DNA from: Bradyrhizobium cosmicum
Lineage (GTDB): Bacteria; Pseudomonadota; Alphaproteobacteria; Rhizobiales; Xanthobacteraceae
DNA: 64,000 nucleotides
Assembly (NCBI RefSeq): GCF_007290395.2
Contig: NZ_CP041656.2
Coordinates: 1,550,001 to 1,614,000 of the forward strand
Direction of reading: 5' to 3'
In this document: positions 42,558 to 51,174 of the stretch, one piece after another
How positions within the stretch are numbered: the first letter of the stretch is position 1
How the letters are laid out: every line of letters starts with the position of its first letter
Position numbers and translations under genes: made by a program
Notes under the pieces: generated by a model
What the model saw: the letters and a program-made list of their open reading frames with translations, nothing else
The model's database searches: none
What the model was told of the DNA's origin: nothing

Positions 42558-43784
42558 GTGACAGTCCAGGCTTCCGCATCGAGCTTCCGTCCCGCCCGGC
42601 GCATCGGCGCGATCGGCGTCTCCGAGATCCTCAAGATCGGCGCGGTCGCGCAACGGCTCAAGCGCGAGGGACGGCCGGTGATCGTGCTCGGCGCGGGCGA
42701 GCCCGATTTCGATACGCCTGACCATGTCAAGGACGCCGCGATGCGCGCCATTCGCGCCGGCCAGACCAAATACACCATTCTGGACGGCACGCCGGAATTG
42801 AAGGCGGCCATCGCGCAGAAATTCCGGCGCGAGAACGATCTCGTCTACGCCGCCGATGAGATCACGGCCGGCGCCGGCGCCAAGCAGGTGATCCACAACG
42901 TCTTCATGGCGACGCTCAGCTCCGGCGATGAGGTCATCCTCGCAGCGCCCTATTGGACCAGCTATGCCGACATGGTGCGGATCGCCGACGGCACGCCGGT
43001 GGACGTGCTCTGCCGCGAGGACAACGGCTTTCGCCTCGATGCGGCCGACCTCGAACGCGCGATCACGCCGAAGACGCGCTGGCTGCTGCTGAACTCGCCG
43101 TCGAACCCGACCGGTGCAGCCTACTCCGCGCCGCAGCTGCGTCCGATCCTGGACGTGCTCAAGCGCCATCCGCATGTCTGGCTCATCGCCGACGATATCT
43201 ACGAGCATCTGATCTATGACGGCATGCCGTTCGTGACCGCAGCGGCGCTCGAGCCGAGCCTGAAGTCGCGCACGCTGACGGTGAATGGTGTCTCCAAGGC
43301 CTATGCCATGACCGGCTGGCGCGTCGGCTATGGCGGCGGCCCGCGCGAATTGATCGCGGCGATGGCCGTGGTGCAGAGCCAGAGCACGACCAATCCCTGC
43401 TCGGTGAGCCAGGCCGCCGCGATTGCCGCGCTGACCGGGCCGCAGGATCTTCTGGTCGAACGCCGCGCCGCATTCCAGCGCCGCCGCGACATCGTGGTCG
43501 ACGCGCTCAACGCGATCGACGGCGTCACCTGCCGCCGGCCGGAAGGCGCGTTCTACACCTATGCGAGCTGCGCCGGCCTGATCGGCCGCCTCACGCCGGA
43601 CGGCGTCACGATCGACAGCGATGCCGCGTTCTGCCGCTTCCTGCTGGAGAGGCATGACGTGGCCGTGGTGCCGGGCAGCTGTTTCGGCCTTGCACCTTAT
43701 TTCCGCCTGTCCTACGCCACCTCGGAACAAAACTTGCGCGAAGCCGTGATGCGCATCGCCAAAGCCTGCAGGGAGCTGTCATGA
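42558..43784 (+). CDS. Class I/II aminotransferase (PLP-dependent)
   Basis: The 408-residue protein has fold-type I aminotransferase motifs: VIVLGAGEPDFDTPDHVKDA, YTILDGTPELKAAIAQKF, LLLNSPSNPTGAAYS, the Asp in WLIADDIYEHLIYDG, the PLP lysine in TVNGVSKAYAMTGWRVGYGG and the carboxylate Arg in FRLSYATS. It resembles aspartate/aromatic aminotransferases. It starts at GTG 42558, and its stop overlaps the ThDP enzyme start (ATGA at 43781-43784). It would interconvert an amino acid and its 2-keto acid. Confidence 0.93.
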   Translation: MTVQASASSFRPARRIGAIGVSEILKIGAVAQRLKREGRPVIVLGAGEPDFDTPDHVKDAAMRAIRAGQTKYTILDGTPELKAAIAQKFRRENDLVYAADEITAGAGAKQVIHNVFMATLSSGDEVILAAPYWTSYADMVRIADGTPVDVLCREDNGFRLDAADLERAITPKTRWLLLNSPSNPTGAAYSAPQLRPILDVLKRHPHVWLIADDIYEHLIYDGMPFVTAAALEPSLKSRTLTVNGVSKAYAMTGWRVGYGGGPRELIAAMAVVQSQSTTNPCSVSQAAAIAALTGPQDLLVERRAAFQRRRDIVVDALNAIDGVTCRRPEGAFYTYASCAGLIGRLTPDGVTIDSDAAFCRFLLERHDVAVVPGSCFGLAPYFRLSYATSEQNLREAVMRIAKACRELS

Positions 43785-45442
43785 CCATTCGTAACACCCG
43801 CACCGGGGGCCAGATCCTGATCGATCAGCTGGTCGCCCAGGGCGTCGACCGCGTCACCTGCGTGCCCGGCGAAAGCTATCTGGCGGCGCTCGATGCGCTG
43901 CATGACAGCCCGATCGACGTCGTGATCTGCCGCGCCGAAGGCGGCGCCGCGATGATGGCGGAAGCCTATGGCAAGCTCACCGGTCGCCCCGGTGTCTGCT
44001 TCGTCACCCGCGGCCCCGGCGCCACCAATGCCAGCCATGGCGTCCACATCGCGATGCAGGATTCGACCCCGATGATCCTGTTCGTCGGCCAGGTCGACAC
44101 CGGCATGCGCGAGCGCGAGGCGTTCCAGGAGCTCGACTACAAGGCGGTGTTCGGCACCATGGCGAAATGGGCGGTCGAGATCGATCGTCCCGATCGCATC
44201 CCGGAGCTGGTCGCGCGCGCCTTCCGCGTCGCCATGCAGGGCCGTCCTGGTCCGGTCGTGATCGCGCTGCCGGAGAACATGCTGACCGAGACCGCGGCCG
44301 TCGCCGATGCCATGCGTATCGAGCCGGCGGTGAGCTGGCCGGCGCCTTCCGATGTCGAGCGCGTCGGTGCGATGCTCGCCAGCGCCAAGGCGCCGCTCGT
44401 CATCCTCGGCGGCTCGCGCTGGACCGATGAGGCCACGAAGAGCATCGCGCGCTTCGCCGAGCGCTTCGACCTGCCGGTCGCGACCTCGTTCCGCCGGGCG
44501 TCGCTGATCGACGCCGACCATTCGCATTATGCCGGCGATCTCGGCATCGGGCCGAGCCCGGGCCTGAAGGCGCGCATCGACAACGCCGATGTCATTCTTC
44601 TCATCGGCGGCCGCATGTCGGAGATGCCGTCCTCGTCCTACACGCTGCTCGACATTCCGACGCCGAAGCAGAAGCTGATCCATGTGCATCCGGGCTCGGA
44701 AGAGCTCGGCCGCGTCTATCAGCCGGAGCTGGCGATCCAGGCGACGCCTGCCGCGTTCGCCGCCGCCGTCGAGGCGTTGAAGCCTTCAGGCGCGGTTGCC
44801 TGGAAGGGCGAGGCCGCCAAGGCGCATGCCGATTATCTCGCCTGGACCGACAAGGCGCGCGAATTGCCGGGCACGTTCCAGTATGGCCAGGTCATGACGT
44901 GGCTGCGCGATCGCCTGCCGAAGGACGCGATCGTCTGCAACGGCGCCGGCAACTACGCCGGCTGGATCCATCGCCATCACCGCTTCCACAGCTTTGCCTC
45001 GCAGCTTGCGCCGACCTCGGGCTCGATGGGCTATGGCGTGCCGGCGGCGGTGCTCGCCAAGCGGCAATTTCCGGATCGCACCGTCATCGCGTTTGCCGGC
45101 GACGGCTGCTTCCTGATGAACGGCCAGGAGTTCGCGACCGCTGTGCAATACGACGTGCCGCTGGTCGTCATCGTCGTCGACAATTCGCAATACGGCACCA
45201 TCCGCATGCACCAGGAGCGCGACTATCCTGGCCGCGTGGTCGGCACCCAGCTCAAGAACCCCGACTTCGCGATGTATGCCAAGGCGTTCGGCGGTCATGG
45301 CGAGCGCGTCGAGCGTACCGAGGAGTTCGCGCCGGCGTTCGAACGTGCGCTCGCCTCGGGCAAGCCGTCGATCCTCCATTGCATCATCGATCCGCGCGCG
45401 ATCTCGGTCGGCAAGGATTTCACGCCGGCGGTGAAGGCGTAA
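43781..45442 (+). CDS. Thiamine-diphosphate-dependent enzyme, acetolactate synthase-like
   Basis: The 553-residue protein has the three-domain ThDP arrangement: a PYR domain with the activating glutamate in VICRAEGGAAMMAEAYG, a middle domain, and the PP domain with the cofactor motif GDGCFLMNGQEF followed by VVIVVDN. It is related to the acetolactate synthase large subunit and to 2-keto acid decarboxylases, but no regulatory subunit is present. With an aminotransferase and a hydroxyacid dehydrogenase it more likely acts in catabolism of a keto acid than in branched-chain synthesis. It overlaps the aminotransferase gene. Confidence 0.9.
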   Translation: MTIRNTRTGGQILIDQLVAQGVDRVTCVPGESYLAALDALHDSPIDVVICRAEGGAAMMAEAYGKLTGRPGVCFVTRGPGATNASHGVHIAMQDSTPMILFVGQVDTGMREREAFQELDYKAVFGTMAKWAVEIDRPDRIPELVARAFRVAMQGRPGPVVIALPENMLTETAAVADAMRIEPAVSWPAPSDVERVGAMLASAKAPLVILGGSRWTDEATKSIARFAERFDLPVATSFRRASLIDADHSHYAGDLGIGPSPGLKARIDNADVILLIGGRMSEMPSSSYTLLDIPTPKQKLIHVHPGSEELGRVYQPELAIQATPAAFAAAVEALKPSGAVAWKGEAAKAHADYLAWTDKARELPGTFQYGQVMTWLRDRLPKDAIVCNGAGNYAGWIHRHHRFHSFASQLAPTSGSMGYGVPAAVLAKRQFPDRTVIAFAGDGCFLMNGQEFATAVQYDVPLVVIVVDNSQYGTIRMHQERDYPGRVVGTQLKNPDFAMYAKAFGGHGERVERTEEFAPAFERALASGKPSILHCIIDPRAISVGKDFTPAVKA

Positions 45443-45445
45443 GCG

Positions 45446-46711
45446 ATGCCGGAGGGCCGCCACGTCGCCATCATCGGAGCCGGCGCGGTCGGCGTGGTCA
45501 GCGCCATCGAGGCGCTGCGCGAGGGGCATCGCGTCACGCTGATCGATCCCGGTGAGCCCGGTGGCGAACAGGCGGCAAGCTACGGCAACGCCGGCTGGCT
45601 CTCCTCGCATTCGGTGATCCCGCCGGCCGAGCCGGGCATCTGGAAGAAGGTGCCGGGCTATCTGATGGACCCGCTCGGGCCGCTGGCGATCCGCTGGTCT
45701 TACCTGCCGAAGGCGCTGCCCTGGCTGGTCAAGTACCTGCTCTCGGGCTGGACTGAGGCCCGCGTCGAGAAGACGGCTTTCGCGCTGCGCGATCTCCTGA
45801 AGGACGCGCCGCTGCTGCATCGGAAGCTTGCGGAAGAGGCCGGCGTTCCCGAGCTGGTCGAGCGCAACGGCGTGATGCATGTGTTCCCGTCGCGCGGCAA
45901 TTTCGACAACGACCTCGGCTGGCGCCTGCGCAAGAAGGTCGGCGTCGAATGGCTGGAGCTCAACGCCGACGAGATGCGTCAGCGTGAGCCCGATCTGCAT
46001 CCGCGCTACACCTTTGGCGTGGTGGTGGAGGAAGCCGGGCGCTGCCGCGATCCCGGCGCTTATGTCGCGGCGCTCGCCAATCATGCGCTGGCGAACGGTG
46101 TGAAACTCGTGCGCGCCAAGGCAACCGGGCTTAAGCTTTCCGGCAACAGGCTCGTCGCCGTCATCACCGAGATCGGCGAGATTCCCTGCGAAGCCGCCGT
46201 CGTCGCCGCCGGCGCGCATTCAAAGCGGCTCACCGCGTCGGTCGGCGATCCGCTGCCGCTCGAGACCGAGCGCGGCTATCACGTCATGATCGAGAACCCT
46301 GAGTCCGGGCCGCGCAGCTCGATGATGGCGTCGGATGCCAAGATGGTGGTGAACTGGACCGACAAGGGCCTGCGCGCCGCCGGCACGGTCGAGATTGCCG
46401 GCCTCGAGGCCGCGCCGAACTGGAAGCGCGCCGAGATATTGCGCAATCATCTTCTCAGCATGTTCCCGAAACTGCCAAAGGACATTCCGGCCTCGCGCAT
46501 CAAGACCTGGTTCGGCCATCGGCCGAGCATGCCGGACGGATTGCCCTGCATCGGCCATGCGCGCGCCTCGCGCGATATCGTCTACGCCTTCGGCCACGGC
46601 CATATCGGCCTGGTCGGCTCGGCCCGCACCGGCCGTCTCGTCGCCCAGCTTCTGAGCGGCAAGCAGCCCGAAATTTCGCTCGCGCCGTTCGCGCCTACCC
46701 GCTTCCTCTGA
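45446..46711 (+). CDS. FAD-dependent D-amino-acid dehydrogenase-like oxidoreductase
   Basis: The 421-residue protein has FAD-binding motif VAIIGAGAVGVVSAIEAL, the ASYGNAGWLS segment typical of DadA-type D-amino-acid dehydrogenases, and a C-terminal DAO domain ending with FGHGHIGLVGSARTGRLVAQ. It oxidises an amino acid to an imino acid. The start is ATG 45446, four bases after the ThDP enzyme stop. A substrate that becomes a reactive imine fits the RidA gene upstream. Confidence 0.9.
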   Translation: MPEGRHVAIIGAGAVGVVSAIEALREGHRVTLIDPGEPGGEQAASYGNAGWLSSHSVIPPAEPGIWKKVPGYLMDPLGPLAIRWSYLPKALPWLVKYLLSGWTEARVEKTAFALRDLLKDAPLLHRKLAEEAGVPELVERNGVMHVFPSRGNFDNDLGWRLRKKVGVEWLELNADEMRQREPDLHPRYTFGVVVEEAGRCRDPGAYVAALANHALANGVKLVRAKATGLKLSGNRLVAVITEIGEIPCEAAVVAAGAHSKRLTASVGDPLPLETERGYHVMIENPESGPRSSMMASDAKMVVNWTDKGLRAAGTVEIAGLEAAPNWKRAEILRNHLLSMFPKLPKDIPASRIKTWFGHRPSMPDGLPCIGHARASRDIVYAFGHGHIGLVGSARTGRLVAQLLSGKQPEISLAPFAPTRFL

Positions 46712-46720
46712 GATCGCACC

Positions 46721-47464
46721 ATGACCACATCAGCCAATGCATCTTCCCGCATCGCCCGTGGCGGCAAGGCCATCTACGGCGCGCCGCTTGGCATCCTGAT
46801 GCTGGAAGCGCGCTTCCCCCGCATTCCCGGCGACATGGGCAACGGCACGACCTGGCCATTCCCCGTGCTCTATCGCGTCGTGAGCGGCGCATCGCCGGAG
46901 AAGGTGGTGCTGAAGGGCGCCGCCGGTCTGCTGCCCGACTTCATCGATGCGGCGAAGGATCTGGTGCGGCTGGGCGCCGAGGCCATCACCACCAATTGCG
47001 GCTTCCTCTCGCTGTTCCAGAAGGAGATCGCGGCCGCCGTCGGCGTTCCCGTCGCGACCTCATCGCTGATGCAGGTGCCGTGGGTGCAGGCGACCTTGCC
47101 GCCGGGCAAGCGCGTCGGCCTCGTCACGGTGTCGGGGTCGACCTTGACGCCGGCCCATCTCGAAGGTGCCGGCGTGCCGCTCGATACGCCGCTGGTCGGC
47201 ACCGAGCATGGCAAGGAGTTTTTCCGCGTCCTGATCAAGGCCGAGAAGGACGACATGGACGTCGCCCAGGCCGAGCGCGACGTGGTCGAGGCCGGCAAGC
47301 AGCTTGTCGCCAAAAACCCTGATGTCGGCGCCATTGTCCTCGAATGCACCAACATGCCGCCTTATGCGGCAGCCTTGCAGGCCGAAGTCGGGTTGCCCGT
47401 CTACGACATCTATTCCATGATCACCTGGTTTCATGCTGGACTGCGCCCGCGCGCCTTCGCCTGA
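46721..47464 (+). CDS. Aspartate/glutamate racemase family protein
   Basis: The 247-residue protein has two conserved cysteines in the racemase family positions (EAITTNCGFLSLFQ and GAIVLECTNMPPYA) and GILMLEARFPRIPGDMGNGT at the start. The family includes aspartate/glutamate racemases, hydantoin racemases and arylmalonate decarboxylases. The D-amino-acid dehydrogenase next to it suggests racemisation of the imported amino acid prior to oxidation. The gene starts 10 bases after the dehydrogenase. Confidence 0.85.
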   Translation: MTTSANASSRIARGGKAIYGAPLGILMLEARFPRIPGDMGNGTTWPFPVLYRVVSGASPEKVVLKGAAGLLPDFIDAAKDLVRLGAEAITTNCGFLSLFQKEIAAAVGVPVATSSLMQVPWVQATLPPGKRVGLVTVSGSTLTPAHLEGAGVPLDTPLVGTEHGKEFFRVLIKAEKDDMDVAQAERDVVEAGKQLVAKNPDVGAIVLECTNMPPYAAALQAEVGLPVYDIYSMITWFHAGLRPRAFA

Positions 47465-47556
47465 TTTTGGCTGTCGTCCCTCTTCACAACCTCTGTCGTC
47501 GTTTGCATTGCAATCGTCGGCACAGCCCCGGTATATTAGGCTGTGTTCGGGCATGA

Positions 47557-48270
47557 ATGCAGCAGATGAAGAGCAACGTGGAACTGGCTTCCGATAGTAT
47601 CGTCGATCGCGTCTATGAACAGCTCAAGGCGATGGCCGTGAGCTATGAGTTCAAGCCGGGCGAACGGCTCAACGAGGGCGAGCTGGCAAAACGCCTTGGC
47701 GTCAGCCGCACGCCTCTGCGCGAAGCGCTCAACCGTCTCAACACCGAAGGTTTCCTGCGCTTCACGCCGGGCAAGGGTTTCTTCTGCCGCGAGCTCGACG
47801 CGCACGAGATCTTCGACCTCTACGAGCTGCGCAAATCGATCGAGGTCGCCTCGATCCGCCTCGCCATCAAGCGCGCGAAGGACGAGGATATCGACGCGCT
47901 GCTGAAGTTTCTCGAAGCCACCGGCCCCGATCCCGGCGAACGTTCTTCGGTCGAGCTGGTCGAGCTGGACGAGACCTTTCACGAGCGGCTGATGGCGATG
48001 TCGAACAATGCCGAGATGCTGCGCGTGCTGCGCAACGTCAACGCCCGCATCCGCTTCGTGCGTTGGATCGACATGGACAGCATCAACCGCTCCAACACCC
48101 AAGCCGAGCACCGCGCCGTGATCGAAGGGCTGAAGGCGCGGAACGAAGAGGCCTGCGTCTCGGTGCTGGAGAAGCACATCGATCGCCGCCTCGATCGCAT
48201 CACGTCCGCGATCAAGGAAGGCTACGCGCAGATCTACATGCCGGCCGCGGCGAGGTCTGCGGCGAATTAA
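47557..48270 (+). CDS. GntR-family (FCD) regulator of the amino-acid catabolic operon
   Basis: The 237-residue protein has a GntR winged helix (DSIVDRVYEQLKAMAVSYEF, GERLNEGELAKRLGVSRTPL, REALNRLNTEGFL) and an FCD domain (IFDLYELRKSIEVASIRLAI, DETFHERLMAMSNNAEMLRV, AEHRAVIEGLKAR). It ends the operon and is the likely repressor of the divergent promoters in 41026-41262. The region before it contains no obvious copy of the TGTATTCAG motif. ATG 47566 is an alternative start. Confidence 0.9.
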   Translation: MQQMKSNVELASDSIVDRVYEQLKAMAVSYEFKPGERLNEGELAKRLGVSRTPLREALNRLNTEGFLRFTPGKGFFCRELDAHEIFDLYELRKSIEVASIRLAIKRAKDEDIDALLKFLEATGPDPGERSSVELVELDETFHERLMAMSNNAEMLRVLRNVNARIRFVRWIDMDSINRSNTQAEHRAVIEGLKARNEEACVSVLEKHIDRRLDRITSAIKEGYAQIYMPAAARSAAN

Positions 48271-48340
48271 CCAAAGCGAATCCCGGCCGTGGCGCCGGAT
48301 GAGAAATAGCGCCACAGCTGTCTTCAATGGCTCCAGAGAG

Positions 48341-48898
48341 CTACGACGCGAGTTTTTGGCTCCTCAAGGCCGCGCGCGCGATGCTCTCTGCGAAGAGAGG
48401 TGTTTCGCGGCGATTGTGATCACCACCGTCGCGCTGCCTTCCAGCCGCTGCGTCCTCGAAGCTGATGCCGTTCCGGCCGATGAAGTCCATGAAATCGGTG
48501 GTGGGGTGTGCGATTACGCTGTTGGTGTACTCGCAGCTCTGGGCATCGATCCGCTTTACCGACAATGTCCATATCACCTGGACGCGCGTCCTTCCGTTCG
48601 GGGTGAATGCGTCGGAGGTGGACACCATCCGGCAAAGCGGCGGCGTGAAGGTCTCGGCGACGTAGTGTTGTATCATGAGCGTCTTGCCGATCATCTCCAC
48701 ATTAATCGACATCGGTGTGCCGCCCTCCGTGGTTGTGTAGCCGCATGAGATATGATCGGGAGGGCAGCAACGCAGGTATTCCGCCTCCGGCAGATAAGCC
48801 AACCAATCGGCAATATTCACCTTCTCGATCGGCACCCTGATGATATGACTGAAGGCAGAGTTGGAAAGCATCTTGTCGCGCAGAATCTCGTCGGGCAT
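48341..48898 (-). CDS. Conserved hypothetical protein, possible SRPBCC/lipocalin-like fold
   Basis: I do not recognise this 185-residue protein. It lacks a signal peptide and contains alternating hydrophobic strands (NVEMIGKTLMIQHYVAETF, RVQVIWTLSVKRIDAQSC) followed by VIAHPTTDFMDFIGRNG, suggesting a small beta-rich binding domain such as START/SRPBCC. It lies alone on the minus strand, divergent from the split ThDP decarboxylase genes, whose control region it shares (48899-49139). Whether it joins their pathway is unknown. Confidence 0.6.
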   Translation of the reverse strand: MPDEILRDKMLSNSAFSHIIRVPIEKVNIADWLAYLPEAEYLRCCPPDHISCGYTTTEGGTPMSINVEMIGKTLMIQHYVAETFTPPLCRMVSTSDAFTPNGRTRVQVIWTLSVKRIDAQSCEYTNSVIAHPTTDFMDFIGRNGISFEDAAAGRQRDGGDHNRRETPLFAESIARAALRSQKLAS

Positions 48899-49139
48899 GT
48901 CAGGCTCCTAAATGGACGAACGTTGTGTGCAAACGATCGTCTCAATCCACGGCCTGAATGTCGCGGATGCGGAGCAGTATTTCTTTCGAGATTGCCTGAT
49001 CACGCTCCCGAATATCCCAGTGCCGCGCTTCGAAGGGGGAGCGGCTATACAATCCGTCAATACCTGATCGTGCCAGACGGTCAGAGCCATCGCGCGGAAT
49101 AATCGCTAGCATGTTGCTCGAAATTCAAGGAGACAAGCG

Positions 49140-49682
49140 GTGCACAGCCCTAAGCCCAATCCCGAAACGCGCGCCGGCGACGACTGGCCATCCGAGCTCT
49201 ATCGCATCCTGAAGGCCGCGGACGTCGGGCAGATGTCCTACGTCCCCGATGCCGGCCATAGCCAGCTCATCCGCCTGTTCTCGGCCGACCGCGACGTCAC
49301 CACCAACGTGCTGACGACCGAAGAGGAGGGCATCGCGATTGCCGCGGGCGCCTGGCTCGGCGGCCAGCGCAGCGTGCTGCTGATGCAGTCGAGCGGGGTT
49401 GGCAATTGCATCAACATGCTGTCGCTGTCGGCGATCGGCCGCTTTCCGCTCCTGATGCTGGTGACGATGCGCGGCGAATGGGCCGAGTTCAATCCCTGGC
49501 AGGTGCCGATGAGCCGGGCGACGCAGCCCTCGCTGGAGGCGATCGGCTTGAAAGTGATGCGTGCGGAGACGGCGGAGGATCTGGTCGAGACGGTCGAAGC
49601 GGCCGCGGCGCTCGCCTACGATTCAGACCAGCAGATCGCGGTCCTGATCGGGCAACGCCTGATCGGAAAGAAGAAATGGTGA
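49140..49682 (+). CDS. ThDP-dependent decarboxylase alpha subunit (ComD/phosphonopyruvate decarboxylase-like)
   Basis: The 180-residue protein is a stand-alone PYR domain: DVGQMSYVPDAGHSQLIRLF, then TTEEEGIAIAAGAWLGGQRS with the ThDP-activating glutamate, and GNCINMLSLSAIGRFPLLML. It resembles the alpha subunit of sulfopyruvate decarboxylase and the N-terminal half of phosphonopyruvate decarboxylase. Overlap with the beta subunit confirms a split enzyme. It starts at GTG 49140 after AAGGAGA. The exact 3-substituted pyruvate substrate is unknown. Confidence 0.85.
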   Translation: MHSPKPNPETRAGDDWPSELYRILKAADVGQMSYVPDAGHSQLIRLFSADRDVTTNVLTTEEEGIAIAAGAWLGGQRSVLLMQSSGVGNCINMLSLSAIGRFPLLMLVTMRGEWAEFNPWQVPMSRATQPSLEAIGLKVMRAETAEDLVETVEAAAALAYDSDQQIAVLIGQRLIGKKKW

Positions 49683-50278
49683 TGTCGATGTCTAATGCCT
49701 CTCAACTCGATCGCCGTGCCGCCGTTGCGGCTCTCCTGAAGAACCGCAAGGATACGCTGGTCGTCTCCGGCCTGGGCTCGCCCACCTATGACCTTCATTC
49801 CGTCGGCGACCACGACGGCAATTTCTATCTCTGGGGCGCCATGGGCGGCGGCGCGCTGATCGGCCTCGGCCTGGCCCAGGCGCAGCCGGGCAAGCGCGTG
49901 CTGGCCCTGACCGGTGACGGCGAGCAACTGATGGGCCTTGGCGGCCTTGCCACCATCGGCGTCGCGCGTCCCCGCAATCTCGACATCGTCGTGATCGACA
50001 ACCAGCACTTTGGCGAGACCGGGATGCAGGCGAGCCACACCGGTCGTGGCGTCGATCTCACGGCGATCGCGGTTGCTTGCGGCTTTGCCGCAACCGGCAC
50101 CGCGCGGACGATCGAGGAAGTGAAACGTCTCGCGACCGAGATCGCAGGACCGGCCGATGGGCCGCGGCTCTTTGTCATCAAGGTTCTAGCGGAAAATCCG
50201 CCGCGTTCGCTGCCCTCGCGCGATGCCGTCTTTATCAAGAACCGGTTCCGTGCTCATCTCGGCTTTGCGGCGGCCTGA
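49676..50278 (+). CDS. ThDP-dependent decarboxylase beta subunit (ComE-like)
   Basis: The 200-residue protein is a PP domain carrying the ThDP/Mg motif LTGDGEQLMGLGGLATIG followed by IVVIDN, with HFGETGMQASHTG beyond it. It completes the alpha subunit just upstream, which it overlaps by seven bases. It resembles sulfopyruvate decarboxylase beta and phosphonopyruvate decarboxylase C-termini. ATG 49676 and ATG 49682 are both possible. The aldehyde product would suit the SDR that follows. Confidence 0.87.
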   Translation: MVMSMSNASQLDRRAAVAALLKNRKDTLVVSGLGSPTYDLHSVGDHDGNFYLWGAMGGGALIGLGLAQAQPGKRVLALTGDGEQLMGLGGLATIGVARPRNLDIVVIDNQHFGETGMQASHTGRGVDLTAIAVACGFAATGTARTIEEVKRLATEIAGPADGPRLFVIKVLAENPPRSLPSRDAVFIKNRFRAHLGFAAA

Positions 50279-50331
50279 ACCGGAGTCTGATCCGGGATGG
50301 CCGCCCGAGCAGCACTTCTGGAGTGAGACCC

Positions 50332-51111
50332 ATGAAACTATCCGGCAAGGTCGCCGCCATCACCGGCGCGGCGCGTGGCATCGGCAAGGCCTGTGCAAAG
50401 CGATTCCTCGATGACGGCGTAAAGGTCGTCATCTCCGATGTCGATGCCGACGGTCTGGCTGCAACGGCCGCCGAACTCGGGCGGCCGGACGCCCTGCGTA
50501 CCGTGGTCGGCAATGTCGCCAGGCGCGCCGACGTGGACCAGCTCGTCGCAACCGCCGTGAAGGAATTCGGCCGGCTCGACATCATGGTCAACAATGCCGG
50601 CGTCGCCCGCAACCGGGACATCCTGGAGATCTCCGAAGAGGAATTCGACGAAATCATCGGCATCAACCTGAAGGGCGCGTTCTTCGGCGTCCAGGCGGCG
50701 GCCAGGCAGATGATCGCGCAGGGCGGCGGGGGCGTCATCATCAACATGTCCTCGGTCAACGCGCTGCTGGCGATCCCGGCGCTGGCGACCTACGCCATGT
50801 CGAAGGGCGGCATGAAGCAGCTGACCTCGGTCGCCGCGGTCGCGCTTGCCCCGCACAACATCCGCGTCGTCGCGGTCGGGCCGGGCACGATCCTGACCGA
50901 TATGGTGGCATCCTCGATCTACACCTCGGAAGATGCCCGCAAAACCGTGATGTCGCGGACGCCGGCCGGCCGTGGCGGAGAGCCGAGCGAGGTTGCCTCG
51001 GTCGTCGCCTTCCTTGCCAGTGACGATGCGTCCTACATCACCGGGCAGACCATTTATCCCGATGGCGGCCGCCTGATCCTGAACTACACGGTGCCGGTGA
51101 AGGACAAGTAG
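50332..51111 (+). CDS. Short-chain dehydrogenase/reductase
   Basis: The 259-residue classical SDR has the cofactor loop AAITGAARGIGKA, DVDADG after strand 2 (Asp favours NAD), NNAG, the catalytic serine in INMSSVNA, and Y-x3-K in TYAMSKGG. It may reduce or oxidise the aldehyde or alcohol made by the upstream split decarboxylase (for example sulfoacetaldehyde to isethionate), which is inferred from adjacency only. ATG 50332 follows GGAGTGAG. It is convergent with the sugar-type permeases. Confidence 0.9.
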   Translation: MKLSGKVAAITGAARGIGKACAKRFLDDGVKVVISDVDADGLAATAAELGRPDALRTVVGNVARRADVDQLVATAVKEFGRLDIMVNNAGVARNRDILEISEEEFDEIIGINLKGAFFGVQAAARQMIAQGGGGVIINMSSVNALLAIPALATYAMSKGGMKQLTSVAAVALAPHNIRVVAVGPGTILTDMVASSIYTSEDARKTVMSRTPAGRGGEPSEVASVVAFLASDDASYITGQTIYPDGGRLILNYTVPVKDK

Positions 51112-51123
51112 GGCTCTTTGTTT

Positions 51124-51174
51124 TGACGTGTTTTCTTCACGCGAACCGGTACCCACTTCGCTCGAAAACGCTTT
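51124..51174. repeat. Short dispersed repeat, copy B
   Basis: The reverse complement of this segment shares TTCGAGCGA and ACCGGTTCGC with 7344-7389. It also contains GTTTTC and GAAAAC ends that can pair. It lies between convergent genes and reaches the stop codon of the permease gene. Confidence 0.6.

Noticed and set aside
42147-43730. 527-codon minus-strand frame opposite RidA and aminotransferase genes
   Set aside because: It covers two genes with clear families and shows only the biased composition of a shadow frame.
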